Assembly (NCBI GenBank): GCA_003327455.1
Contig: QOQU01000003.1
Span: 248,001-312,000, forward strand
Direction of reading: 5' to 3'
DNA: 64,000 bases
Source: Anaerolineae bacterium
GTDB taxonomy: Bacteria > Chloroflexota > Anaerolineae > Anaerolineales > UBA4823
Both the position numbers and the translations under genes were made by a program. This document shows positions 14,957-24,052 of the stretch, piece by piece; positions within the stretch are counted from its first letter, which is position 1, and each line of letters opens with the position of its first letter. Below the pieces are notes generated by a model. The model was not told where the DNA came from, made no database searches, and saw only the letters and a program-made list of their open reading frames with translations.

Positions 14957-15829
14957 ATGGCAAAAAGTGAACATACCGCTTATGCCTATCTGCGGACTAC
15001 CAAAAAATTTCCCAATATCTGGTGCGCAGGGTGCGGTATTGGCATCGTGATGGGCGCACTCATCCGGGCGATAGACCGAATTGGTCTGGATAAAGATGAT
15101 GTTGCGGTTGTTTCAGGGATTGGCTGTTCGGGGAGAATGCCGGTTTATCTGGATTTCAACACCATGCATACAACCCATGGACGGGCTTTGGCTTTTGCAA
15201 CTGGCTTGAAACTCGCTCAACCGAAATTGCATGTCATTGTGGTAATGGGAGATGGAGACGCTTTAGCCATTGGTGGTAACCATTTCATTCATGCTGCCCG
15301 CCGCAACATTAACCTGACCGCTATTGTGATCAATAATGCTATCTATGGCATGACCGGAGGTCAGTATAGTCCAACAACACCCCTTGAGATGCGGGCTGCT
15401 ACAGCACCCTACGGACATGTGGAGCCGCCTTTTCCAATCTGCGAACTCTCGATTGCGGCAGGAGCTACCTTTGTGGCGCGGAGCACAGTCTATCATGCAA
15501 TTGAACTGGACAAACTCATTGAAAAGGCAATTCGTAAAGTGGGCTTCAGCGTGGTCGAAGCAGTGAGTTACTGTCATACCACTTATGGACGAATGAATAA
15601 AATGGGCAGTGCTGTAGATATGATGCGGATGCTGAAAGAACATAGTGTCTCGCTGGCAGCAGCCGAAAAATTGATGCCAGAAGAACGAGCAATGAAGATT
15701 GTCCGGGGGGTATTGCACGATGTTGATAAACCGGATTATATGACTCTTTATAACCAGGTGATCGAGCGAGCAAAGGCAACGATAAGTGGAAAAGAATTTT
15801 TACGGGCTGGCCCAGGAGGATTGGAATGA
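14957..15829 (+). CDS. korB: 2-oxoacid:ferredoxin oxidoreductase, beta (TPP-binding) subunit
   Basis: Binds thiamine diphosphate. The TPP/Mg motif GDGDALAIGGNHFIHAARRN is followed by INNAIYGMTGGQ, and the N-terminal CAGCGIGIV and GIGCSGRMP help ligate the [4Fe-4S] cluster. The length (290 aa) fits KorB/VorB. ATG 14957 is preferred over TTG 14951 because AAGGAG at 14944-14949 has ideal spacing to it. The korA stop lies two bases upstream of the ATG, and the gene overlaps korC by four bases. Confidence 0.92.
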   Translation: MAKSEHTAYAYLRTTKKFPNIWCAGCGIGIVMGALIRAIDRIGLDKDDVAVVSGIGCSGRMPVYLDFNTMHTTHGRALAFATGLKLAQPKLHVIVVMGDGDALAIGGNHFIHAARRNINLTAIVINNAIYGMTGGQYSPTTPLEMRAATAPYGHVEPPFPICELSIAAGATFVARSTVYHAIELDKLIEKAIRKVGFSVVEAVSYCHTTYGRMNKMGSAVDMMRMLKEHSVSLAAAEKLMPEERAMKIVRGVLHDVDKPDYMTLYNQVIERAKATISGKEFLRAGPGGLE

Positions 15830-16398
15830 AAGCCAAGGATCACAACGGAAGAGTTGAAATCCGTTTAGCCGGGGAAGGTGGTCAGGGAATGATCCTGGCG
15901 GGGGTGATTTTGGCAGAAGCGGCTGCAATTTATGATGGGAAAAATGTTGTTCAGACGCAAACATACGGTCCAGAAGCGCGCGGAGGAGCAAGTAAAGCCG
16001 AAGTGGTGATCAGCAATGAACCGATTGATTATCCTGAAGTCATTTCAGCAGATGTGCTAGTTGCCATGAGCCAGGAAGCTTGTGACAAATATGCCTCGAA
16101 CTTGAAAAAAGACGGCTTGCTCATTGTTGACATTGACAAGGTCAAACGGGTGCCGTTGACCAGTGCCATTAAGATACCTATCACGCGGGCAGCAATTGAA
16201 TCCTCGGGCAAGGCAATTACCGCTAATGTGGTCGCTTTGGGTGTTTTGGTTGGGTTAACAGGGATTGTAAGTCGGGATGCCATCGAAAAAGCAATTCTTG
16301 CGCGTGCGCCAAAAGGTACCGAGGAGATGAACATTAAGGCGCTGGAGCGCGGCTTTGCAGAAGCAGAAGCTTTGTTAACGGTAAAGCACAAAGCCTAG
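15826..16398 (+). CDS. korC: 2-oxoacid:ferredoxin oxidoreductase, gamma subunit
   Basis: The small CoA-binding gamma subunit that completes the complex. The N-terminal RLAGEGGQGMILAGVILAEAA and the block QTYGPEARGGASKAEVVIS are diagnostic, with SADVLVAMSQEA and a C-terminal helix region. It overlaps korB by an ATGA. The last 24 bases overlap the end of the convergent chrA gene. Confidence 0.93.
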   Translation: MKAKDHNGRVEIRLAGEGGQGMILAGVILAEAAAIYDGKNVVQTQTYGPEARGGASKAEVVISNEPIDYPEVISADVLVAMSQEACDKYASNLKKDGLLIVDIDKVKRVPLTSAIKIPITRAAIESSGKAITANVVALGVLVGLTGIVSRDAIEKAILARAPKGTEEMNIKALERGFAEAEALLTVKHKA

Positions 16399-16932
16399 AA
16401 TCGCCGTTACGACAACGATCACGGCGGGGTTAATTTTGGTGAACGTCAGAGTTGCAAAAACAGCTATGGCAATGATGGCTTTATCCACACCGAGAGAGAT
16501 TGCAGACTGCCAACCAAGTTTTTTCACCCCCCAGACGGTGTAAGCCATGTCATACGCCGTCCATAAAAGTAACCCCACCACCGCTGGCCGTACGGCTTTT
16601 AACATCGCCTGCACGGTTTGACTGTCTTTGATGCCGTAGAAGAATACTACCATGATTAACATAAGGACTGTCGTTGGGAAGACAGTACCTAAGGCAGCAG
16701 CTATTGCGCCGGGAACACCGGCGAGTTTGTAACCGACAAAAGCTGATACCTGGGGAGCGATTGGGCCGGGTAAAGCATTTCCGACTGCTACTGCATCGGC
16801 AAATTCCTCTGAAGTCACCCAACCCGCTGAGGTTGTTTCACGTTGCATCAAGGCAAGTGAAGCCGGGCCTCCACCCCAAGAGAACATCGCCACCCGCGTA
16901 AAGAGCACAAAGATATCCCACAGGGTTGCCAT
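16375..16932 (-). CDS. chrA: ChrA-type chromate transporter, single-domain form
   Basis: Inner-membrane CHR-family protein with about six hydrophobic segments. Family motifs: FSWGGGPASLALMQRE, WVTSEEFADAVAVGNALPGPIA, VGYKLAGVPGAIAAALGTVFPT. At 185 aa it is the half-length form; such forms usually occur as adjacent pairs that work together, but no partner is adjacent here. Chromate efflux is the family function, and other anions are possible. GGAG lies five bases upstream of the ATG. The 3' end overlaps korC by 24 bases in antisense orientation. Confidence 0.88.
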   Translation of the reverse strand: MATLWDIFVLFTRVAMFSWGGGPASLALMQRETTSAGWVTSEEFADAVAVGNALPGPIAPQVSAFVGYKLAGVPGAIAAALGTVFPTTVLMLIMVVFFYGIKDSQTVQAMLKAVRPAVVGLLLWTAYDMAYTVWGVKKLGWQSAISLGVDKAIIAIAVFATLTFTKINPAVIVVVTAILGFVLYR

Positions 16933-16966
16933 ATTGCTCCTTCAATGAATGATATTGGATGGGCGA

Positions 16967-16995
16967 ATTTTAGCACAAATCAACAAGAGGTTAAA
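16967..16995 (-). promoter_or_regulatory. Promoter of chrA
   Basis: On the minus strand: TTTAAC (16995-16990), a 17-nt spacer and TAAAAT (16972-16967). The TGC directly before the -10 makes it an extended -10 element. Confidence 0.55.
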
Positions 16996-17045
16996 AACCC
17001 TGTATAGCTTGTTGGAAGCAAGGCTGGTAAGGCTTGTATTACGTT

Positions 17046-17100
17046 AATAAAAAAATAAAGCCATGCTCTCTATTGCTTAAAGAAACCAGAGCATGGCTTT
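17046..17100 (-). terminator. Intrinsic terminator of the mevalonate-entry operon
   Basis: AAAGCCATGCTCT (17057-17069) pairs with AGAGCATGGCTTT (17088-17100), a 13-bp perfect stem with an 18-nt loop. On the minus strand it is followed by a long U-tract (complement of 17046-17056). It lies just downstream of the DUF35 gene. The other strand also has a short T-run, so it may act in both directions. Confidence 0.8.
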
Positions 17101-17136
17101 TGAACGGATTGAAATAAAAGTCAATCTAAAAAGCGA

Positions 17137-17541
17137 TTAGCTTGCTTGCAAAACAGGTCGGAACTTGTATCCGTACACGATCATGCCGCGTTCATCGCCG
17201 TCGGTGCGGATTTTGCGGGTAACCATTTCGACCGGCATGCCAATTTTAACTTCCTTACCATTGACGTCGGTTAACTGAGCAGTGACAATGGGACCTTCTT
17301 CGAGTTTAACCAGCGCAACGGTATAAGGAGTGTATTCTTCAAAGCCGGCAGGTGGCTCGTAGATTGTCGTAAAGGAGAAGACTTCTCCGCGGCCGCTAAA
17401 GTGATAAGGTTCCCGGGCATCCTTACCGCATTCAGGGCAGACATCGCGCGGGGGAAATAGTTTTGCTTCACAATGGGGGCATACTTCTCCAACCAGCCCG
17501 TAACGTTGTTGACGTAATCTCCAATGGCGTGGGATTTCCAT
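17137..17541 (-). CDS. DUF35 / OB-fold Zn-ribbon protein, partner of HMG-CoA synthase
   Basis: A 134-aa acyl-CoA-associated protein: an N-terminal rubredoxin-like zinc ribbon with two CxxC pairs (CPHC, CPEC) followed by an OB-fold (GRGEVFSFTTIYEPPAGFEE, PYTVALVKLEEGPIV, IGMPVEMV). In archaea this protein binds both acetoacetyl-CoA thiolase and HMG-CoA synthase and provides a shared CoA-binding site that channels acetoacetyl-CoA. Here it directly follows the HMG-CoA synthase gene, which supports the same role. No archaeal-type thiolase is in this operon. Start at 17541 behind a GGAG-type site. Confidence 0.88.
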   Translation of the reverse strand: MEIPRHWRLRQQRYGLVGEVCPHCEAKLFPPRDVCPECGKDAREPYHFSGRGEVFSFTTIYEPPAGFEEYTPYTVALVKLEEGPIVTAQLTDVNGKEVKIGMPVEMVTRKIRTDGDERGMIVYGYKFRPVLQAS

Positions 17542-17614
17542 ATACGGCTCCTCTTTCCAAATGTGCTTTTCTTCACATAATATAACGAATACAAACTATC
17601 AGGAACTATCAGCT

Positions 17615-18697
17615 TTACTTCATGGTCAACTTGCCCCGTTGGCGGACATATTGAGCGTAGTCAATAGGCACTCGCCGGGCAATATAATCTCTCGTCTTTA
17701 AGGCTAAATCACGGCGCTCCCGGATAGCATCGGTAACCAGAATAGAAAAGGCATCTGAGCCAGCGCCCGAGCCAAAAGAAACAACCAGGATCCGATCACC
17801 TGGCTCAGCGATATCGAGAATAGCCGTCAGCCCAATAATTGCCGCTCCGGCATAGGTGTTGCCTATGCTTCCGACCAATAATCCGGGTAATATCTGTTCT
17901 TTTGTGAACCCAAGCTGAGCAGCCACTTTCTGAGGGAATTTAAGATTTGGCTGATGAAATACTGCATAGCGATAGTCAGAGGGTTGGGTAGCCGAAGCTT
18001 CCAAAAGGGTTTTGGCTGCGTTGGTGATGTGTTTAAAATAGGCTGGATCACCGGTAAAGCGTTGGGCGTGTTCCGGGTATTTTTGATATTGACGGCGAAA
18101 GAAATCTGGTGTGTCGGTGACGAAGGAATAGGTGTGTTCAACAACTGCCAGCGAGACCTCTGCTGGACCGAAGACGAAAGCTGCCCCTCCGGCTCCGGCG
18201 GTATATTCGAGCGCATCACCTGGTCGCCCTTGAGCGGTATCCATGCCAATTGCCATGGCGTAATCTGCCATGCCCGATCCAACAAAGGCGATAGCAGCCA
18301 CCATAGCTTCGGTGCCGGCTTTACAGGCAAATTCCCAATCTCCAGCCTGAATGTGCGGCGCGGCACCAAGGGCTTCTGCCACAATCGTAGAAGTAGGTTT
18401 TACCGCATACGGATGGGATTCTGAACCCACCCAGATGGCGCGCAATTGATTTGCGGCAATACCTGCGCGCTTCATTGCATTGCGGGCAGCTTCAATGGAC
18501 ATGGTGGCAACGTCTTCGTCTAAACCCGGGACGGATTTCTCTTTGATCGGTAATGCAGCCTGTCCGTCTGTCCACACCCGTGCTACTTCCGATGCCGGCA
18601 GACGGTATTGGGGGACATAAGCGCCGTAGCCAACAATCCCAACCGCGCGATTGGGTCTTAAAAGCAGTTTTTTGGGATCAGATTTAAGTTGGTTCAC
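17615..18697 (-). CDS. Hydroxymethylglutaryl-CoA synthase, archaeal type
   Basis: Condenses acetyl-CoA with acetoacetyl-CoA to HMG-CoA, the second step of the mevalonate pathway. Thiolase-fold motifs: [29 protein letters not shown] (probable general base E61), catalytic cysteine C125 in [12 protein letters not shown]248 in FHQPN, and GNTYAGAA plus [11 protein letters not shown]. These are features of the archaeal/Chloroflexota clade rather than of the MvaS type of Gram-positive cocci. The start is GTG 18697, with TGGAGAAAG upstream and a GTGA overlap with the end of the HMG-CoA reductase gene. Length 360 aa is normal. Confidence 0.9.
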   Translation of the reverse strand: MNQLKSDPKKLLLRPNRAVGIVGYGAYVPQYRLPASEVARVWTDGQAALPIKEKSVPGLDEDVATMSIEAARNAMKRAGIAANQLRAIWVGSESHPYAVKPTSTIVAEALGAAPHIQAGDWEFACKAGTEAMVAAIAFVGSGMADYAMAIGMDTAQGRPGDALEYTAGAGGAAFVFGPAEVSLAVVEHTYSFVTDTPDFFRRQYQKYPEHAQRFTGDPAYFKHITNAAKTLLEASATQPSDYRYAVFHQPNLKFPQKVAAQLGFTKEQILPGLLVGSIGNTYAGAAIIGLTAILDIAEPGDRILVVSFGSGAGSDAFSILVTDAIRERRDLALKTRDYIARRVPIDYAQYVRQRGKLTMK

Positions 18698-20046
18698 GAT
18701 GACTTTCTCCAGGATTGTAAGATTTGTTCGGCAAAATCAATACGGATATTTTGAGATTCCACTAAATGGTTGGCTAATTTCTCGATTTCTTCACCTTGTG
18801 CGCCGGCCGCAATGGCTACCTGGCGAGCATGAAGTGCCATGTGACCGCGTTGAATGCCTTCGGTTGCCAGGGCGCGCAGAGCAGCCAGATTTTGGGCTAA
18901 TCCGACTGAGACGATTATCTCAGCTAATTCCTGAGCTGTTCGAACCCCCAGGAGCTTAAGAGCTAACTTTGCAGTGGGATGAACTTTGGTTGCACCGCCA
19001 ACAATGCCAACAGCCAGAGGAAGTTCCAGGGTGCCAACCAGATTACCCTGCTTGTCTTTACCCCACTGACTTAGAGATGTATATTTTCCAGAGCGAGCCG
19101 CATAGGCATGAGCTCCAGCTTCAACTGCCCGCCAGTCGTTTCCGGTAGCGATCAGGACGGCATCGATACCGTTCATAATGCCCTTATTATGGGTAGCGGC
19201 CCGGTAGGGATCGCTGGCGGCAAATGCCCAGGCAGCAATAATACCGTCTCTCACTACCTCTCCCGGAATATCTTCTTGCTGGAGTTGCTCGACCGGAATC
19301 ACACACGATGCCCGGGCAAGACGTTTATCTGCCAGATTGCTTAAGATGCGCAGATGAACTTTGCCACCGCTGATTGCTTCAATGAGTGGAGTGAGCTTTT
19401 CGACGGCGGTATTGATGGCGTTGGCACCCATGGCGTCGCGTACATCCATGATCAAATGCATCACGAGAAACGTGCCTATCGGTGAGTTTTCGATTACTCG
19501 TACTTCGATGTCTCTGGGTCCACCTCCCAGGTTTTGGAGCACCGGATCATATCTTGCGGCTTCTGCAAGGATCGTTTCCTTTTCGGCGAGTAAGCGATGA
19601 CGGGCAAGGTAAGGGTTTACAAGATCGAGGATTTGAATTTGTCCGATCATGTAAGGCGGGTCGGCTTGGGCATGGAAGCCTCCTGTTTGGCGAGCGAGTT
19701 TTGCCATGTATGAGGCGCCAGCAACTACCGATGGCTCCTCAATGGCCATGGGCACGAGCACTTCTTTACCGTTAACAATAAAATTAAGCGCAATACCTAA
19801 TGGCAATGGATGAATGCCAATCACGTTTTCGATCAGGTGATTGGCAAGCTCCATCGATAACCCACTCTGACCGGCAAGGGTTGAGAGGTCATTTGCCTCT
19901 AACCAGCCTTGGCGTACCAGTAGTTGTTGCCGTTCGTCCGCCGACAAATTATAGAAACCATTTATGCGTGAAGACTTTGTTGAACTCATGCTTTCATTTT
20001 TACCCCCCATCATCTGGCAAAAACTATCAGCTTGAAGACTTTTCAT
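18694..20046 (-). CDS. mvaA: Hydroxymethylglutaryl-CoA reductase, class II
   Basis: Reduces HMG-CoA to mevalonate. Motifs of the class II (bacterial, often NADH-using) enzyme: [20 protein letters not shown], catalytic Glu in [39 protein letters not shown], catalytic Lys in THNKGIMNG with Asp in GIDAV, and catalytic His near the end in [10 protein letters not shown]. The length of about 450 aa is slightly long because of an uncertain start: ATG codons at 20046, 20013, 20010 and 19989 are all in frame, and the last gives the usual N-terminus. It is first in the operon HMGR-HMGS-DUF35. Confidence 0.93.
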   Translation of the reverse strand: MKSLQADSFCQMMGGKNESMSSTKSSRINGFYNLSADERQQLLVRQGWLEANDLSTLAGQSGLSMELANHLIENVIGIHPLPLGIALNFIVNGKEVLVPMAIEEPSVVAGASYMAKLARQTGGFHAQADPPYMIGQIQILDLVNPYLARHRLLAEKETILAEAARYDPVLQNLGGGPRDIEVRVIENSPIGTFLVMHLIMDVRDAMGANAINTAVEKLTPLIEAISGGKVHLRILSNLADKRLARASCVIPVEQLQQEDIPGEVVRDGIIAAWAFAASDPYRAATHNKGIMNGIDAVLIATGNDWRAVEAGAHAYAARSGKYTSLSQWGKDKQGNLVGTLELPLAVGIVGGATKVHPTAKLALKLLGVRTAQELAEIIVSVGLAQNLAALRALATEGIQRGHMALHARQVAIAAGAQGEEIEKLANHLVESQNIRIDFAEQILQSWRKSS

Positions 20047-20087
20047 TATCGTGAATCATTGTGCATGAGGATAGTGCAATAAAAACA

Positions 20088-20116
20088 TTGGGAAAACGAC
20101 AAAAATAGTGTAAAAT
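20088..20116 (+). promoter_or_regulatory. Promoter of the GAF histidine kinase gene
   Basis: TTGGGA (20088-20093), a 17-nt spacer and TAAAAT (20111-20116), with predicted transcription start near 20123. This places the in-frame TTG at 20116 outside the transcript and supports ATG 20140. Confidence 0.6.
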
Positions 20117-20139
20117 TGCAGGTAAGGAATGGAAGGGAT

Positions 20140-21813
20140 ATGCCTGTATTGACGCGGGAGCAACTCGAAGAACGGTTGACTTCTTTACATCGCGCCAGTT
20201 TGGAACTGGTTAGTGATCTATCTTTGGATACAGTTTTAGAAAGAATTGTCCGATTAGCTCGAGAAGAAGCAGAGGCGGATTACGCGGCGTTAGGAGTATT
20301 TGACGAAGCTGGCGATCTGGTGCAGTTTATCCCGGTTGGGATGGCTGAGGAAGAGGTCAAGAAAATGCCTTATCCTCCTAAAGGGTTAGGCCTGTTGGGA
20401 GCTCTGAAGCAGGAGAGAAAGACTCTGCGTGTCAGAGATATCCAGAAGGACCCACGCAGCGTTGGCTTTCCTCCGGGCCATCCTCCCATGCGCAGCTTTT
20501 TGGGCGTGCCAATTCTCTTTGGCGAACAGGTTTTAGGACAAATCTATTTAACGGATAAATTGGGTGGTGAAGAATTTACCGAACAAGATGAACGAGTGAT
20601 TGAAACGCTGGCTGCTTATGCGGGAGTGGCGATTAATAACGCACGACTGATTCGCGCTTTGACCGAACGCGACCAATCTTTGACGAAAAAGAATGAGGAC
20701 TTAACGTTAATCAACACAGTTGCAACTGCAATAACCCGCTCGCTTGATCTGGATGAGATTCTACAGAAGACCCTGACCAGCGTAATGGAGTACCTTAAGG
20801 TAGAAAACGGGGAAATCTTTTTGAAGGACGACAACGGGTCGGATTTTCGCCTGGTTACCCATAAAGGGAAGTTTAATGGGCATTTATTTACCCGAGATGT
20901 CTTCCGGATGGGTGAGGGGATTATTGGAGAGGTTGCCGAGAGTGGACAACCTTATATCAGTAAAAATGTTGGCAAAGAGGTGCGCTATTTGCGCCAGAAA
21001 GTCTTCGAGGAGGGTTGTCGTTGGGTGGCAGCCTTCCCTCTAATGGCACGCGGCTCGGTTATTGGGGTAATGGTTGTGGCTCATCATCAGGAGATCGTTA
21101 TCGATGCCCCTCAGGCGGAGTTGCTTGAGGCAATAACCTCCTGGGCAGGGATAACGATCGAAAATGTCGTTCTTCAACAACAAGCTCAAAGGTTGGCTGT
21201 TTTGGAGGAACGCGAGCGGATTGGAATGGACCTTCATGATGGAATCATTCAATCCATTTACGCAGTGGGGCTTGCCCTGGATTATGCTCGCGTGGCGTTA
21301 GATGAAGACACGCAGCAGGCAAAACAAAAGATTGAGCAAGCGATCGATGGTCTAAATAAAACGATCCGCGATATCCGTGCTTATATTCTTGACTTGCGTC
21401 CGCGAGAGCTTTACGGAAACAATTTGATCCAGAATCTGAACCGCCTGGTCGATGAGTATCGGGTCAATACACTGTCAGAGGCGACCTTAACCGCACCTGA
21501 AGATGGGTTGGTTGGATTGCCGGTTTCTCATGCCACAGCCTTGTTCCATATCTGTCAGGAAGCTCTGGCAAACGTTGCCAAACATGCGCATGCCCGGCGA
21601 GTTGACGTGCGTCTCTGGGCTACCCGGGATCGGGTGTTGCTCGAAGTGGCTGACAATGGAGAGGGTTTTGACCTGCGGCAGATGAGCATCACCTTAGGTC
21701 ACGGTCTATCCAACATGCATATTCGCGCCCGCAAGGTCGGTGGAGATGTGGAGGTTACCTCGGCACCTGGAGAAGGTACGACCGTGCTGGCGTGGGTTCC
21801 GAGACGTAAGTGA
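20140..21813 (+). CDS. Sensor histidine kinase with two GAF domains (NarL/DegS-type HisKA_3)
   Basis: A cytoplasmic sensor kinase with no membrane segment. Two GAF domains come first, about residues 15-175 (with FLGVPILFGEQVLGQIYL) and 185-345 (with GVMVVAHH). HisKA_3 follows with the phospho-acceptor H366 in ERIGMDLHDGIIQSIYAVG, then an HATPase_c domain with N-box EALANVAKHAHA and G-boxes DNGEGF and GHGLSNM. Kinases of this type phosphorylate LuxR-type response regulators; none is adjacent, so it is an orphan kinase here. The GAF ligand is unknown. The stop overlaps the next gene's ATG by one base. Confidence 0.92.
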   Translation: MPVLTREQLEERLTSLHRASLELVSDLSLDTVLERIVRLAREEAEADYAALGVFDEAGDLVQFIPVGMAEEEVKKMPYPPKGLGLLGALKQERKTLRVRDIQKDPRSVGFPPGHPPMRSFLGVPILFGEQVLGQIYLTDKLGGEEFTEQDERVIETLAAYAGVAINNARLIRALTERDQSLTKKNEDLTLINTVATAITRSLDLDEILQKTLTSVMEYLKVENGEIFLKDDNGSDFRLVTHKGKFNGHLFTRDVFRMGEGIIGEVAESGQPYISKNVGKEVRYLRQKVFEEGCRWVAAFPLMARGSVIGVMVVAHHQEIVIDAPQAELLEAITSWAGITIENVVLQQQAQRLAVLEERERIGMDLHDGIIQSIYAVGLALDYARVALDEDTQQAKQKIEQAIDGLNKTIRDIRAYILDLRPRELYGNNLIQNLNRLVDEYRVNTLSEATLTAPEDGLVGLPVSHATALFHICQEALANVAKHAHARRVDVRLWATRDRVLLEVADNGEGFDLRQMSITLGHGLSNMHIRARKVGGDVEVTSAPGEGTTVLAWVPRRK

Positions 21814-22625
21814 TGGAATTTATCTCCAGCCGCAACAATCCAAGAATCAAAGAAATTCGTTTACTCAAAAACGCAAAAGTCCGCCGTCAGAGCGGATTTT
21901 GTATTGTCGAGGGTATCTGGCATTTCATCGAAGCGGTTGAAGCGTGGAAACAAGGTGCGTATGCCTCTCTTATTCGTGTATTCTATTCACCCAATCTCCT
22001 GAAAAGTGAGATCGCGCTGGAGACCATTCAACAAGTAGCCCACCGTGGTGTACCTTGCTTCAAAGTCGAAGAGAGTGTCTTCCGGTCCATCGCCGAGAAG
22101 GAGAATCCACAAGGGGTTCTGGCTATTGTCCGGCTACGTCAGCCAACTTTGGAAGACTTAAACGTCAAAGAACATAGCTGGCTGGTTGGTTTGGTGGAAC
22201 CACAGGATCCGGGCAATGTGGGCACCATCCTGCGCACAATGGATGCGGTGGGTGCTCAGGGCCTTTTTCTCATTGATGGTGGCGTTGATCCATTTCATCC
22301 TGAAATCACCCGCGCCAGCATGGGGGCGATCTTTTGGATACCCACCATACAAGTTTCTTTTCAGGAGATGATCAATTGGGCCGCCTTCAACGAAGTCACG
22401 ATCTATGGAACATCCGCCCATGCGATCAAGCTGTATAATGAGATCCCTCAATTTAATAAACCTTGTATATTGTTGTTGGGGAACGAACGACAAGGATTGA
22501 CAGAGCCTCAACGTCAAGCCTGTCATGAATTACTGAGACTACCTATGAGTGGAAGAGTATCCTCCTTGAACATTGCGATTGCAGCCGGGGTGATGCTCTA
22601 TTATATGCAGCAAAAACTGAGCTAA
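21813..22625 (+). CDS. TrmH-family (SpoU) RNA 2'-O-methyltransferase
   Basis: Probable rRNA or tRNA ribose methyltransferase of the SPOUT superfamily. The N-terminal substrate-binding domain (ISSRNNPRIKEIRLLKNAK, FCIVEGIWHF) is followed by the knotted AdoMet domain with the three SpoU motifs: GLVEPQDPGNVGTILRTMDA, LLLGNERQGL, and LPMSGRVSSLNIAIAAGVMLY. The target nucleotide cannot be told from sequence. ATG 21813 overlaps the kinase stop (TGATG); GTG 21810 is an alternative. Confidence 0.92.
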   Translation: MEFISSRNNPRIKEIRLLKNAKVRRQSGFCIVEGIWHFIEAVEAWKQGAYASLIRVFYSPNLLKSEIALETIQQVAHRGVPCFKVEESVFRSIAEKENPQGVLAIVRLRQPTLEDLNVKEHSWLVGLVEPQDPGNVGTILRTMDAVGAQGLFLIDGGVDPFHPEITRASMGAIFWIPTIQVSFQEMINWAAFNEVTIYGTSAHAIKLYNEIPQFNKPCILLLGNERQGLTEPQRQACHELLRLPMSGRVSSLNIAIAAGVMLYYMQQKLS

Positions 22626-22628
22626 AAA

Positions 22629-24050
22629 ATGGATTTATTCGATCATGCAGTGCAAGAAGCTCTTAGAGCAGAAGCACCGTTAGCTGCACGGATGCGCCCA
22701 CGCACTCTCGATGAGTTTGTTGGGCAAGAAGAAATTCTAGGACAGGGGCGATTGTTACGTCGTTCAATCGAAGCCGATCGTTTATTCTCATCGATTATCC
22801 TGTGGGGTCCGCCTGGCAGTGGTAAAACTACTCTGGCAATGATTATTGCCAATCAAACCAAATCTCATTTTGAGACCTTATCCGCGGTTTTAGCCGGTAA
22901 AGCAGAGCTAAAAGAGGTAATTGAAAAAGCATTAGAAAGGCGCAAACTCTATCGGCGTCGCACTATCTTGTTTGTTGATGAGGTTCATCGCTGGAATAAG
23001 GCTCAACAGGATGCGCTTCTGCCGCATATCGAAAATGGAACGGTTGTTTTCATCGGAGCAACTACCGAAAACCCTTATTTTGAAGTGATCAGTGCCCTGG
23101 TCTCTAGATCTCGCATCTTCCAACTGCGCCCATTGAAAGAGCATCATATCCGAACAATTCTGGAACGGGCATTGAAAGACCCTGAGCGAGGGTATGGTAA
23201 GCGGTCAGTGGTGATTTCAGAAGATGCCCTGGAGCATCTGGTGCGCATTGCCGGGGGAGATGCTCGCAACGCTTTGAATGCCCTGGAGTTGGCAGTAGAA
23301 AGCACACCGCCCGATGAGAAGGGGGTAATTAACATTCCGCTCGAGATCGCCCAAGAGTCAATACAGCGCAGGGCGGTCTTGTATGATAAAGATGGAGATG
23401 CTCATTACGACACCATCTCCGCTTTTATCAAATCGGTGCGCGGATCAGATCCGGATGCTGCCCTATACTGGCTAGCCAAAATGCTTTATGCTGGTGAAGA
23501 CCCGCGTTTTATCCTGCGCCGCTTGATTATTTTAGCTGGCGAAGATATTGGAATGGCCGATCCGCTTGCGCTGGTGGTGGCAACTTCGGCAGCTCAAGCA
23601 TTTGATACTATCGGTATGCCAGAAGGAATTTACCCGATCGTTGAAGCGACCCTATATTTGGCAACTGCCCCGAAGTCAAATACCACAACAGCCTATTTCA
23701 AAGCCTATCAGCTTATCGAACAGGAAGGTGTCCAGGCTGTACCGCAGCACTTACAGGATGACTCCCGCGACCGTCAGGCTTTGGGTCACGGCGTAGGTTA
23801 CCTTTACCCACATGAAAACCCTGATCATTTTCTACCTCAACAGTATTTGCCTGCGACGCTACTCGGCACAATCTTTTATCATCCCTCTCAACAAGGATAC
23901 GAAGCTGTAGTTAAAGAGCGTTTAGAGAGCTGGCGGAAAGCGCAACGCGAAGCATTAAAGATTGATGAAATAAGAGAAATCCCTGAACTCAATCCCGATG
24001 AAATTCGGGAAATCAAGAACAGGCATACATCTGGTGGGAGGATTGAGTAG
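22629..24050 (+). CDS. rarA: Replication-associated recombination protein RarA (MgsA), AAA+ ATPase
   Basis: Clamp-loader-like AAA+ ATPase acting at stalled replication forks. It begins with the family signature PLAARMRPRTLDEFVGQEEIL. Walker A is GPPGSGKTT, the sensor region TLSAVLAGKAELKEVIE, Walker B ILFVDEVHRWNKAQQDALLP, and ENGTVVFIGATTENPYFEV (sensor 1). The arginine finger region SRSRIF, GDARNALN and the C-terminal tetramerisation domain (AEDIGMADPLAL, PEGIYPIVEATLYLA) are intact. The C-terminus carries an extra helical tail of about 30 residues rich in Glu/Arg. Three-base spacing from the methyltransferase gene indicates one operon. Confidence 0.95.
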   Translation: MDLFDHAVQEALRAEAPLAARMRPRTLDEFVGQEEILGQGRLLRRSIEADRLFSSIILWGPPGSGKTTLAMIIANQTKSHFETLSAVLAGKAELKEVIEKALERRKLYRRRTILFVDEVHRWNKAQQDALLPHIENGTVVFIGATTENPYFEVISALVSRSRIFQLRPLKEHHIRTILERALKDPERGYGKRSVVISEDALEHLVRIAGGDARNALNALELAVESTPPDEKGVINIPLEIAQESIQRRAVLYDKDGDAHYDTISAFIKSVRGSDPDAALYWLAKMLYAGEDPRFILRRLIILAGEDIGMADPLALVVATSAAQAFDTIGMPEGIYPIVEATLYLATAPKSNTTTAYFKAYQLIEQEGVQAVPQHLQDDSRDRQALGHGVGYLYPHENPDHFLPQQYLPATLLGTIFYHPSQQGYEAVVKERLESWRKAQREALKIDEIREIPELNPDEIREIKNRHTSGGRIE

Positions 24051-24052
24051 AG

